Virus record (IMG/VR): IMGVR_UViG_3300047335_000079
Span: 1 to 64,000 of that record
Direction: 5' to 3' (one strand)
Length of the DNA: 64,000 nucleotides
Origin: a virus
Shown here: one piece after another, positions 46,206 to 53,089 of the stretch
How positions within the stretch are numbered: position 1 is the stretch's first letter
Layout of the letters: every line of letters begins with the position of its first letter
The notes under the pieces: generated by a model
Told to the model about the DNA's origin: nothing
Seen by the model: only the letters and a program-made list of their open reading frames with translations
The model's database searches: none
Position numbers and translations under genes: made by a program

Positions 46206-46477
46206 GCTTGAAACCTACTGCTATTTCTGCCCTGAAACTTCGCAAGCAACGCAAAGTGTTCGCCGAAACTGCAGGGGCCGTCGTGCTCGTTGCGATGGTG
46301 GTGGCATTTATCGGCGCAGTGTATCTGGGCCTCCTGTTCGCCGTGTTTCACGCGATCAAATTCGTGTGGGCGACCTACCCCCTGAACTACTGGCAGACCG
46401 TCGTTGGGGTCTTTCTCATCGCCTTTGTCGCCAACCTCGTGGCCGCGCCATTTCGACGGAAAAGCGAGCCGGAGTAG
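46202..46477 (+). CDS. Membrane protein
   Basis: 91 residues, GTG start. Two membrane helices, VVLVAMVVAFIGAVYLGLLF and TVVGVFLIAFVANLVAA, with basic flanks. Function unknown. Confidence 0.55.
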   Translation: MSLKPTAISALKLRKQRKVFAETAGAVVLVAMVVAFIGAVYLGLLFAVFHAIKFVWATYPLNYWQTVVGVFLIAFVANLVAAPFRRKSEPE

Positions 46478-46503
46478 GGCTGTGTCTCGAATTTTTTGGC
46501 GTC

Positions 46504-46602
46504 GTGTGTGGCGCTCTCTTTGGCATGGCCCTATCGCTGCTACTGCGTAGGTGTGATATAGTAGACCCTAATCACCTCTTTGATAAAGGAGAACAACCTT
46601 GA
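46504..46602 (+). CDS. Very small membrane protein (32 residues)
   Basis: GTG start; CGALFGMALSLLLRRCDIVD with a polar tail. Its TGA overlaps the TTG start of the next gene (TTGA), which supports translation. Confidence 0.4.
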   Translation: MCGALFGMALSLLLRRCDIVDPNHLFDKGEQP

Positions 46603-46796
46603 AAACGACCATCGCTTCCAAAGCTCGCGCGGCAATCACCCGCAAACGCGGTATTACCTCGCACGAATTCACCAAAGTTGCTAAGACGAGTCGAGGCACG
46701 GCATCGAGCGCCCTTGCGCGCATCCGCCACGCCAAAGTCGGTGGCTTCCGCCAGAACCCACGCACCGGGCGGTTCAACATCGTCTACGTCGCGTAA
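46599..46796 (+). CDS. Small basic helix-turn-helix-like protein
   Basis: 65 residues from TTG 46599 with AAAGGAG 8 nt upstream. Basic N-terminus, then ITSHEFTKVAKTSRGTASSA and LARIRHAKVGGFRQN: two helices joined by a short turn as in HTH regulators. It lies 5 nt before the promoter of the noncoding RNA and may regulate it through the palindrome there. Confidence 0.55.
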   Translation: MKTTIASKARAAITRKRGITSHEFTKVAKTSRGTASSALARIRHAKVGGFRQNPRTGRFNIVYVA

Positions 46797-46801
46797 GGCC
46801 C

Positions 46802-46831
46802 TTGACAACAGGCCCCGGCCTGTGGTACAAT
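46802..46831 (+). promoter_or_regulatory. Consensus promoter with palindromic spacer
   Basis: -35 TTGACA (46802-46807), 18-nt spacer, extended -10 TGGTACAAT (hexamer 46826-46831). The spacer is almost wholly the perfect palindrome ACAGGCC-CC-GGCCTGT (46808-46823), an obvious site for a dimeric regulator such as the HTH-like protein encoded just upstream. Confidence 0.8.
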
Positions 46832-46837
46832 GCCCAA

Positions 46838-47083
46838 GCGAGGTTGAGGCTCGGCGACCCTGCGGCTCTGAACCGCTAAAGGGCACGCCACAAGAAATGC
46901 CGGATATTCCCCGGCAGACGGTACTCCGAGGCCGTTACCACCAAACATCGTGAAGGCCCCGCCCTCGGGTAGTAGTTAGGCACGCAGCTAACAGAGGGCA
47001 CAATTTCTTTCCACTCTAAAACTGTTCGCTGACAGGGGAGCAACAAAAACACCGCTTGACTAATCGTCGGCGGTGTTTTTGTT
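46838..47083 (+). ncRNA. Unidentified structured noncoding RNA, about 245 nt
   Basis: The stretch runs from a consensus promoter to a strong terminator and has no convincing gene. Hairpins seen: CGAG/CTCG (46839-46853), CCCT-GCGG/CCGC-AGGG (46858-46883), TGCCGG/CCGGCA (46898-46916), ACGG/CCGT (46918-46935) and GTTAG/CTAAC (46975-46992). It lacks the landmarks of tmRNA, RNase P RNA, SRP RNA and a tRNA. Its product could be a trans-acting RNA, a decoy or a packaging RNA. Confidence 0.65.
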
Positions 47084-47085
47084 TA
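47045..47085. terminator. Strong rho-independent terminator
   Basis: 11-bp stem AAAAACACCGC/GCGGTGTTTTT (47045-47055, 47070-47080) followed by GTTT on the plus strand, with an A-run on the other side so it can work in both directions between the convergent transcripts. Two further inverted repeats lie at 47130-47155 (CAGAAAAG/CTTTTCTG) and 47180-47200. Confidence 0.85.
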
Positions 47086-47230
47086 GATGGGCCTTGATTT
47101 GAGATCGCTTTTCTCGGCGCTTGTCAGAAAAGAAGCCTGCTTTTCTGAAACGGGACCACGCCACGCCTAGTCGGCCTGTCAATAACCTAACGGGTTGTTG
47201 AGTTTTTGGCTTAGACACCGCAGTACCCCA

Positions 47231-48697
47231 CTACTTAAACGAGGTCATTCTGTTCAAGCGCTGTCTGAGTGCAACGGCTCGCTCGAACTCAATTTGGTAG
47301 CCCAGCGCGTCGGAAACGTGAGTGCGCTCGGGGTCGGACTTTTTGTCGAGGTCGTTGGTGCCCTCGACGTACTTGACCATTTCAACGTCCTTGATGGTTT
47401 CGACACAGCGTGGGTGGAACCACATGCCGTAGCGGCCATCTGCTGCTTTCAAGTGAGCGTTGAACGCGCCGATGCGGTCTCCTACGCTCGATGACTTCAT
47501 TCGGATACGTGGCTCAAACCTAATACCGGCAAGGCGAAGTCTCTCGAAGATGACACCCCAGTTGGAACGGTTAGCTGATTGGGAGGAAATCTGCTGGCTT
47601 CGAGCCCCGCCTGCCGGGTCTCCGTAGATCACCACACCTTTCTTACGGGCTTGCTCACCGAACCTACGGATGAATTCATCAGCCACATCCGGGGCTCCTG
47701 CATCGTGCATGATGATCTCGTCGATGACATAGGTGATTTGCTCTTGGGCCGCAGGCACGGTCCAGTTGCGGAATTTCCGCATTTCTTCAATCGTCGAGCC
47801 CGCGACTTTGTGATAGTCCATGCCGCGACGGTCAATGGTGTGCGGTGCAACGAACGTCTGAGAGATCGTGCTGGCCATGTAGCCCACGTTAAAGTCCAGC
47901 GCCCATTGGAGTGGCAGGCCGTCGATGTACTCAATAGGCGGCAACCCCGCAAGTGGTTCGAGGTGGATGCGCCGGTCAAAGGCCTTGTAGACACGGCCCC
48001 GCACGGCATAGCCCCATTGCCCATCCACGAGAACATGTGCTTCGTCCTCGCTCATTGAGCGAAGCAGCATCGGTAGGTACTCGGGGTCAGCGTCGAGCAA
48101 GAACACGTTGTCTCGCACACTGACCTGCTGGTAGGTGCAAAAGTGCTGTTCTTCAAGAAGTTCGTAGAGCCAATGCGCGATCGTCTCAGGCGGGTTCGTT
48201 GAGAAGCGCAGTTGGGGTGAAAGATCGTCGTACTTTGCAGCTTTGCCTTCGGGTGAAGGACGCAAACGCGGGGTAAGGTACTTAACGAAGGCCTCGTTTG
48301 TTGGGCCCCAATCTGAGATTTCGTCGGCGTAGATGGAGTCCGCTTCCAAGGAGCGAAATGACTCGAAGTTTTCAGCCGTCAGTGGAAACAGCCGCGCATC
48401 CACCCCAGGGACCACAATGGTATTATCGGAGCGGTTATGAACGGCCTTGATGTTGCGCCGCGCGAACTCCGCCATAATCGACGGAATGGTGCCGCGCTTC
48501 AACTGTGGGGTGTCGCGACCTGCAAAGCAGTGCTTGGCGTGGGGGAACTTCATCACCCGGTCGATCAGCCACGAACAGCACACCTGCGTTTTGCCAGAGC
48601 CCAGGCCCCCAATGACGCCGTGAATACGGTTCTGATTGCCCAGGAACTCGGCCTGCCAGGGCAATACCTGGAGGCGATGTTCAACTACGTTTGGCAT
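47231..48697 (-). CDS. Terminase large subunit
   Basis: 488 residues from ATG 48697; an upstream TTG at 48730 would add 11. LPWQAEFL opens the ATPase; Walker A GVIGGLGSGKTQV; Walker B SIYADEIS; coupling motif LRFSTNPPE; nuclease motifs WALDFNVGY and VIYGDPAGG, then HVSDALGY with late acidic residues. It cuts and pumps DNA into proheads. It is encoded opposite to the small terminase, portal and head genes, which is unusual. Confidence 0.9.
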   Translation of the reverse strand: MPNVVEHRLQVLPWQAEFLGNQNRIHGVIGGLGSGKTQVCCSWLIDRVMKFPHAKHCFAGRDTPQLKRGTIPSIMAEFARRNIKAVHNRSDNTIVVPGVDARLFPLTAENFESFRSLEADSIYADEISDWGPTNEAFVKYLTPRLRPSPEGKAAKYDDLSPQLRFSTNPPETIAHWLYELLEEQHFCTYQQVSVRDNVFLLDADPEYLPMLLRSMSEDEAHVLVDGQWGYAVRGRVYKAFDRRIHLEPLAGLPPIEYIDGLPLQWALDFNVGYMASTISQTFVAPHTIDRRGMDYHKVAGSTIEEMRKFRNWTVPAAQEQITYVIDEIIMHDAGAPDVADEFIRRFGEQARKKGVVIYGDPAGGARSQQISSQSANRSNWGVIFERLRLAGIRFEPRIRMKSSSVGDRIGAFNAHLKAADGRYGMWFHPRCVETIKDVEMVKYVEGTNDLDKKSDPERTHVSDALGYQIEFERAVALRQRLNRMTSFK

Positions 48698-48820
48698 TTT
48701 GTTAAAAGGTTCCGCAGTCCCTTCTCGCAACCTTTAGGGTTGTGATAAAATGAAATTCGGACCTTTTCGAGAATTAACAGTACGCTTACGAACAATTTGG
48801 TCGCGAGGACACAACCCCAC

Positions 48821-48964
48821 ATGAACCTGCCTGTGCCTCCAACCGAGGCCGAAAACATCATTTCCGACACGAATGCCGCGCTGGGCAACGCCATGAGTAA
48901 GTCTATCCTCGCTGGGGTATCGTTTCTGGGACTCGTTGTGCTGGTTGCCTGCCTTGCCCCGTAA
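48821..48964 (+). CDS. Small membrane protein (47 residues)
   Basis: ATG 48821. Polar N-terminus (PPTEAENIISDTNAALG), then one membrane helix SILAGVSFLGLVVLVACLA. First gene of the rightward unit that begins in the divergent gap after the terminase gene; TGTGATAAAAT at 48744-48754 could be its -10. Confidence 0.5.
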   Translation: MNLPVPPTEAENIISDTNAALGNAMSKSILAGVSFLGLVVLVACLAP

Positions 48965-49079
48965 ACCGTCTTGGACGTGCCCGTATTGCTCCGCCGCTGG
49001 TACAGCGGACGATCAACGAACCGCTGATGCTTCTCGAAAGTGGCACGTAGATCAGTACCACGCCAAGAAGAAGCGTTAA
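48954..49079 (+). CDS. 41-residue zinc-finger/HNH-like mini-protein
   Basis: TTG start inside the end of the membrane gene. SWTCPYCSAAGTADDQRTAD then KWHVDQYHAKKKR: a CxxC...H-x4-H zinc finger with basic tail. TAATG overlap with the next gene. Confidence 0.45.
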   Translation: MPRKPSWTCPYCSAAGTADDQRTADASRKWHVDQYHAKKKR

Positions 49080-49549
49080 TGTCTTTCATTACCAGGACCA
49101 TTCAAGGCGTCGTCGAATCGAGTGAGCGAAAGTTCATCATCGACAACTTCGTCCCTTACACCAACTCCCAAGGAGTCACCGTCTTGCCACCCTTCCTCAA
49201 AGAGATTCTCGCGCTGCTCGGCGGCGAAGTTGTCGCTTATCTCAACAGCCATGAGGCTGAGTTCATTGCCGCCGCGCAGGCCGCAGGGACGACTGGCGCT
49301 TCTGCGCTCAAGGCCTACATCAACAAGATCGTCGCTGGTGATGCGCTGCTCGCCCCGTTTGCTTCGCTCATCGACGCGGCGATTGACGCGGCGCTGCCCA
49401 AACTCCTCGCGGCTGCTGGCGGCGACGAGAAACTGCTCTACGCCGCAGTCCTGGCCTATGTGAGCAAAGAGCTTGGCTACTTGAGTGCCCCAAACCCAGC
49501 CTCGGCTATCCCTGGGCTGGTCGGCGCGCGCCCAATCGGAGCGGACTAA
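49079..49549 (+). CDS. Hypothetical protein, possibly virion-associated
   Basis: 156 residues. N-terminal FITRTIQGVVESSERKFIID, then Ala-rich helices (HEAEFIAAAQAAGTTGAS, SLIDAAIDAALPKLLAAAGG). No family recognised. Followed by the structured RNA and tRNA cluster. Confidence 0.5.
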   Translation: MSFITRTIQGVVESSERKFIIDNFVPYTNSQGVTVLPPFLKEILALLGGEVVAYLNSHEAEFIAAAQAAGTTGASALKAYINKIVAGDALLAPFASLIDAAIDAALPKLLAAAGGDEKLLYAAVLAYVSKELGYLSAPNPASAIPGLVGARPIGAD

Positions 49550-49551
49550 GC

Positions 49552-49686
49552 TTCTAGCGCCTACACCTTCCGGGGAAACTTCTGGCAAAAAACGGGTAAA
49601 GCCGCTTCACTGGGCCAGCGGGAAAGAACCGATTGGGGTTTGACGACTAACGAGGAGTGGCGTTAGGGGCGCTAGAATACCACTCC
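49552..49686 (+). ncRNA. Putative structured RNA with pseudoknot, upstream of tRNA cluster
   Basis: A perfect 10-bp long-range helix TTCTAGCGCC (49552-49561) / GGCGCTAGAA (49668-49677) encloses four hairpins: CCGG/CTGG (49570-49585), CCGC/GCGG (49602-49621), AACC/GGTT (49627-49640) and CTAACG/CGTTAG (49647-49666). The loop of the last, GGAGTGG (49654-49660), pairs exactly with CCACTCC (49680-49686), forming a pseudoknot. No coding frame fits. The class is not recognised; it ends 5 nt before the tRNA-Trp-like element. Confidence 0.6.
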
Positions 49687-49691
49687 ATCAA

Positions 49692-49763
49692 GCCGCTAGT
49701 GCAAGGACACAGACGGGTCTCCAAAACCAGTCGAGCTTCGGGCAGTACGAAGGGGCGGTGCCA
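49692..49763 (+). tRNA. tRNA-Trp-like element (anticodon CCA), atypical
   Basis: Anticodon loop CTCCAAA (anticodon 49721-49723) on a stem with one mismatch. The acceptor stem GCCGCTA/GGGCGGT has two G-T pairs and one A-G mismatch, discriminator G and encoded CCA (49761-49763). T stem CTTCG/CGAAG is perfect but the loop GGCAGTA lacks TTC, and the D arm is short (GTG/CAC). Its CCA directly abuts the next tRNA. Degenerate or specialised tRNA. Confidence 0.45.
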
Positions 49764-49837
49764 TGCGGGGAGAAGCGGCTCTTCACCAGTGTCTCATAAG
49801 CACTCGGGATTAGGTTCAACTCCTGGCCCCGCATCCA
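49764..49837 (+). tRNA. tRNA-Met (anticodon CAT), compact D arm
   Basis: Perfect acceptor stem TGCGGGG/CCCCGCA with T discriminator and encoded CCA; anticodon stem AGTGT/GCACT with loop CTCATAA (anticodon 49795-49797); T arm TTAGG-TTCAACT-CCTGG with two G-T pairs; D stem GAAG/CTTC with a 5-nt loop CGGCT. A CAT anticodon could also be tRNA-Ile2 after lysidine modification. Confidence 0.75.
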
Positions 49838-49838
49838 A

Positions 49839-49885
49839 AAGACCCCTTGCCCCAGACCAACTTTGGGGATGTAGGGGTCTTTTTA
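49839..49885 (+). terminator. Hairpin with T-tract between tRNA-Met and tRNA-Asn
   Basis: AAGACCCC (49839-49846) pairs with GGGGTCTT (49874-49881), with an inner CCCC/GGGG stem, followed by TTTTTAT. Either a partial terminator or a processing hairpin between the tRNAs. Confidence 0.65.
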
Positions 49886-49963
49886 TGAGAGGTAGCTCAG
49901 TTGGTATAGAGCACCCGCCTGTTAAGTGGGTTGTCGCTGGTTCGAGCCCAGCCCTCTCAGCCA
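49886..49963 (+). tRNA. tRNA-Asn (anticodon GTT)
   Basis: Acceptor TGAGAGG/CCTCTCA, D arm GCTC-AGTTGGTATA-GAGC, anticodon stem CCCGC/GTGGG with loop CTGTTAA (anticodon 49921-49923), T arm GCTGG-TTCGAGC-CCAGC, discriminator G and encoded CCA. Canonical. Confidence 0.95.
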
Positions 49964-49966
49964 CTG

Positions 49967-50015
49967 CCCCAGTGTAGCCTCTGCTTTACGACACGTTCCT
50001 GGGGTTTTTCTTTTT
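49967..50015 (+). terminator. Rho-independent terminator of tRNA cluster
   Basis: CCCCAG (49967-49972) pairs with CTGGGG (49999-50004) around a 26-nt loop, followed by TTTTTCTTTTT. Confidence 0.75.
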
Positions 50016-50058
50016 CCTAAAGGCTTGAGCACTCGTGCGGCTAACTTAAAAGTTGCCT

Positions 50059-50607
50059 ATGTCATCGTATCATTGGGAGGAGCTAGACAAACTCTATCCC
50101 AAGCAGGCAGACAAATTCAGTCGTGCTCGCTCCCGCGTAATCTCAAACGGGACTCCGTTGGAGACTCTCGCGGCGATGCTTGACCTCCCACTTGAAATGC
50201 TGCGTGCTCGGTCCTCGGATGAGGGGTGGGAATCGCTTCGCTTTGAGCACCTCAAAAGTTCGTCGGTTGAAGCCGCCGAAGCCATACTTGCAGCCACGCA
50301 AGCCACCCTCGCCTCTTCCCCCGACAACGACCTCGAACGCCACATCACCTCGGCTGACGCGGCTGTCCGAATGGGTGAAAACCTCATCCTCGCGCTCGCC
50401 AACTCCGAGACCAACGAGCGAGACTTGAAAATCATCCGTGCAAAGATCGAGGCATTTCGTTCGCTGGCCGAAGGCCTGGAGTCCGTCATCAAAACTTCGC
50501 GCTCTGTTCGTGGTATCAAAAACGACCAACCCTCTAAAGTGGTCGAGAAGGAATCCACCAAAGTCATCTACGAGACCGTCATTGTGCCTGCGAGACAGAC
50601 GGCATAA
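50059..50607 (+). CDS. Terminase small subunit (probable)
   Basis: 182 residues from ATG 50059; a TTG two codons upstream is an alternative. N-terminal HTH-like part (GTPLETLAAMLDLPLEMLRA), central helices (TSADAAVRMGENLILALANS), C-terminal basic/Pro tail. This size, domain order and position directly before the portal gene fit a DNA-recognising small terminase. TAATG overlap with portal. Confidence 0.65.
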   Translation: MSSYHWEELDKLYPKQADKFSRARSRVISNGTPLETLAAMLDLPLEMLRARSSDEGWESLRFEHLKSSSVEAAEAILAATQATLASSPDNDLERHITSADAAVRMGENLILALANSETNERDLKIIRAKIEAFRSLAEGLESVIKTSRSVRGIKNDQPSKVVEKESTKVIYETVIVPARQTA

Positions 50608-52265
50608 TGGGCTTCAAAGAGATCAAGCGCGCCTGGTCAAACAAGTACCCCAAGGGCACGCCACCGCGCGTGAAGGACCTCGACGCCTACGACAAGATGC
50701 TCGCAGGCGACTTCTACGATATTCTCCCGCACCCGTTTGAAAAAGAGAAGAACGGCGACCAGGAGATTCCGCTCTACGAGCGCCGCCCTAACGTCCAGTA
50801 CAACATGTGCGAAATGCTCACCCACCAGCAGGCGTCCCTGCTTTTTGGTGACAAGCATCGCCCATCCATTCGCGTGTACGACCCAAAGCAGCCCGACGCC
50901 CCGCCCGATGACCTCAAGCAGTCGCAAATCGTCATCGACGCACTGCACGATCAACTCGACCTAGATGAAGTTCTCTTAGAGGCCGTCATCAAAGGCCAAT
51001 CGGGCTCGGTCGCGCTTATCGTGTCGATGGTAGCAGATGAGCTGCCGTTTATCGACGTGGTTGAAGGCAAGAAATGCCAACCGAAGTTCAACCCCGCTAA
51101 CCCCCGCGAACTCATTGCACTGGTGCGTGAGTACACCACGCTGGGCGCTGAGCTTTCGACTTTAGGCTACGATATCCCAGATGAAAACTTGCAAAAGACG
51201 TACTGGGTACGCATGGTTCTCGACGCAGCCCGAGACACATGGTACATCCCCATGCTCAATGAAAAACACGAACGGTTAGGCGAGAAAGACCTCTCCGAGC
51301 CGGGCGGCGTCATTGCATGGCGCGAGGACCTCGAACGCTCGCGCAACCACCCATTCAAAGTCGTTCCGTGCGTGTGGATTCGTAACTTGAACGAGCGCCG
51401 CAAGATCGACGGCAAGTGCACGTTCCAGTCCATCGTGGACATTCAAGTCGCGCTGGACTACCTTGCTTCGCAGATCACGCGCGGCTTCCACTACACCGCA
51501 GACCCCTTTCTTGCCGTTCAACGCGGTGAGCTGGACTCGATGATTCCTATCGGTGGTTCCGCGCTTGACCCGCTTACAGAGATGGATGCGCCAGTCAACA
51601 TTGACGTAAAGGGCACCCCTGCGCGTACAATGTCCATCCCTCATGGTGCAAAAGCCGAACTGCTCGAAATCGAGGGCGGTGGGCTGGCCGGGGCCAAGGA
51701 CTGGTTCATTACGCTGCGGGAAGCCGCACTTGAAATCATGAGTGGCTCCAAGGCCATGCAAGAGCGCACCAGCGGCAACCCGCACTCAGGCAAAGCGCTA
51801 GAGATTCTCCAACAGGCGCTCGTGTGGCTCATTGAGCGCCAGCGCCTTGCCTATGGCGAGCACGGGCTCATTCCACTGCTCCGCCTGCTCATGACGGCGT
51901 ATCAGAGTGATCTCTACGACCTCGATGGCATTTCGGGCGGCTTGAAAAACCCCAACGTGCCACTCAAACTCATTTGGCCGTCGTGGATGACCCCGACCGG
52001 AGATGAGTTGCTCTCGACGGTTACGGCCCTGCAACTCGCGGCTGGTGGCTCGGTCCGCGAGCCGCGTCAAATCGCCCCGATGGACGTGGTGATTCGCCAG
52101 GCCCTCATGGCCCTGGGCTACCCCGACCCCTCACCCGCCATCAACCAGGCGCTGGAAGAGAGTCGTGAGTTCTTGGAGGATAAAGCCGAGCATGAGCTTG
52201 CGGTCGAGGCTATCGGACCGAAGATCGCCGCGAGCGCCCCGGCAAGCAAGCCCGCCTCCAAATAG
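50607..52265 (+). CDS. Portal protein
   Basis: 552 residues. VQYNMCEMLTHQQASLLFGD near residue 70, FKVVPCVWIRNLNERRKIDG, FQSIVDIQVALDYLASQITR, a KAMQERTSGNPHSGKALEIL segment and ALVWLIERQRLAYGEHGLIP fit SPP1-type portal proteins. It forms the dodecameric ring through which the terminase packages DNA. C-terminus ends in an Ala/Lys-rich tail. Directly after the small terminase and before the scaffold. Confidence 0.85.
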   Translation: MGFKEIKRAWSNKYPKGTPPRVKDLDAYDKMLAGDFYDILPHPFEKEKNGDQEIPLYERRPNVQYNMCEMLTHQQASLLFGDKHRPSIRVYDPKQPDAPPDDLKQSQIVIDALHDQLDLDEVLLEAVIKGQSGSVALIVSMVADELPFIDVVEGKKCQPKFNPANPRELIALVREYTTLGAELSTLGYDIPDENLQKTYWVRMVLDAARDTWYIPMLNEKHERLGEKDLSEPGGVIAWREDLERSRNHPFKVVPCVWIRNLNERRKIDGKCTFQSIVDIQVALDYLASQITRGFHYTADPFLAVQRGELDSMIPIGGSALDPLTEMDAPVNIDVKGTPARTMSIPHGAKAELLEIEGGGLAGAKDWFITLREAALEIMSGSKAMQERTSGNPHSGKALEILQQALVWLIERQRLAYGEHGLIPLLRLLMTAYQSDLYDLDGISGGLKNPNVPLKLIWPSWMTPTGDELLSTVTALQLAAGGSVREPRQIAPMDVVIRQALMALGYPDPSPAINQALEESREFLEDKAEHELAVEAIGPKIAASAPASKPASK

Positions 52266-52341
52266 CTTTCAAGTGTGCTAGACTCTAGCCACTGAGACAC
52301 ACGCCCTAGTGTTTAGGGCATCTTACCTCAGGAGAACCCCT

Positions 52342-53010
52342 ATGGCTGACCAAACGGACACTACGGTGTCAGCGGATGGCACCTCAGTAACCCCCGACCC
52401 CAAAGACCAGCAAGTTCAAGCCACTGACAAGACCCAGCACGACGCGGGCGACGGTGGTGGTGAAGATACCCCCAAGACCTTCAAAAAGGAGTACGTTGAC
52501 CGACTCCGCTCTAGCGCCGATAACGCGCAGAAAGAGGCGAAGGAGCTTCGTGCAAAGTTAGAGGCCATCGAGAAGGCCAAGCTCGAAGAGACTGGTCAAT
52601 TCAAAGACCTCTACGAAAAAGAGAAGGCCAAGGCCGCAGAGATCGAGGCCGCTCGTCAAGCGGACCTTTCTCAAGCCGACCAGCGCTACATCCGGGCCGA
52701 GGTCAAAGCCGCAGCCGCCGCTGCTGGCATCCAGGACCCCTCGGACGTTGCACTTTTGGACTTCTCGAAGTTCAAGATCAACGCCGATGGCGATGTTGAG
52801 GGTGTCACCGAGGCGATCACCGCGCTCAAGGCCTCCAAGCCATATCTCTTCAAAGGCACCCGCCAAGCCGCCGCTGTCGATGTGGCGGGCAAACCCATCC
52901 CACCAGTTGGTGGTGGCGAGGGTGAGAAGAAGAACGCGATGGATATGACCCCGGAAGAGTGGCGCAAAGCCTGGGCCAATGTCTCGAAGCCCAAGCGGGT
53001 TCCAGCCTAA
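52342..53010 (+). CDS. Capsid scaffolding protein
   Basis: 222 residues from ATG 52342 with AGGAG 8 nt upstream. Acidic, disordered N-terminus; coiled coil AQKEAKELRAKLEAIEKAKL and LYEKEKAKAAEIEAARQADL; then VKAAAAAAGIQDPSDVALLD and a C-terminal TPEEWRKAWANVSKPKRVP, the helix-turn-helix plus basic tail that docks to the capsid in scaffolds. Located between portal and capsid genes. Confidence 0.8.
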   Translation: MADQTDTTVSADGTSVTPDPKDQQVQATDKTQHDAGDGGGEDTPKTFKKEYVDRLRSSADNAQKEAKELRAKLEAIEKAKLEETGQFKDLYEKEKAKAAEIEAARQADLSQADQRYIRAEVKAAAAAAGIQDPSDVALLDFSKFKINADGDVEGVTEAITALKASKPYLFKGTRQAAAVDVAGKPIPPVGGGEGEKKNAMDMTPEEWRKAWANVSKPKRVPA

Positions 53011-53012
53011 CC

Positions 53013-53042
53013 TTGACAGGCACCCCCGTGGTGTGCTATAAT
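53013..53042 (+). promoter_or_regulatory. Consensus promoter with -10 inside an inverted repeat
   Basis: -35 TTGACA (53013-53018), 18-nt spacer, -10 TATAAT (53037-53042), both perfect matches. The -10 sits in the loop of a perfect 11-bp inverted repeat CACCCCCGTGG (53021-53031) / CCACGGGGGTG (53045-53055), which can be a terminator-like hairpin for upstream transcripts and an operator for this promoter. Confidence 0.8.
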
Positions 53043-53074
53043 ATCCACGGGGGTGTTTGCCTCCCACTTTTACC

Positions 53075-53089
53075 ATGGCCTTTGAGTGA
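53075..53089 (+). CDS. Four-codon leader ORF
   Basis: ATGGCCTTTGAGTGA: M-A-F-E-stop. The TGA overlaps the GTG start of the endonuclease gene by two bases, so translation of the leader could couple or limit endonuclease expression. Confidence 0.35.
   Translation: MAFE

Noticed and set aside
46838-47083. tmRNA, RNase P RNA, 6S or SRP RNA
   Set aside because: None of the conserved blocks of those RNAs could be found (no tRNA-like 3' end with CCA, no tag ORF, no conserved RNase P core).
49552-49686. Group I intron or hammerhead ribozyme
   Set aside because: A full P/Q/R/S core set and the CUGAUGA...GAAA hammerhead core are absent.
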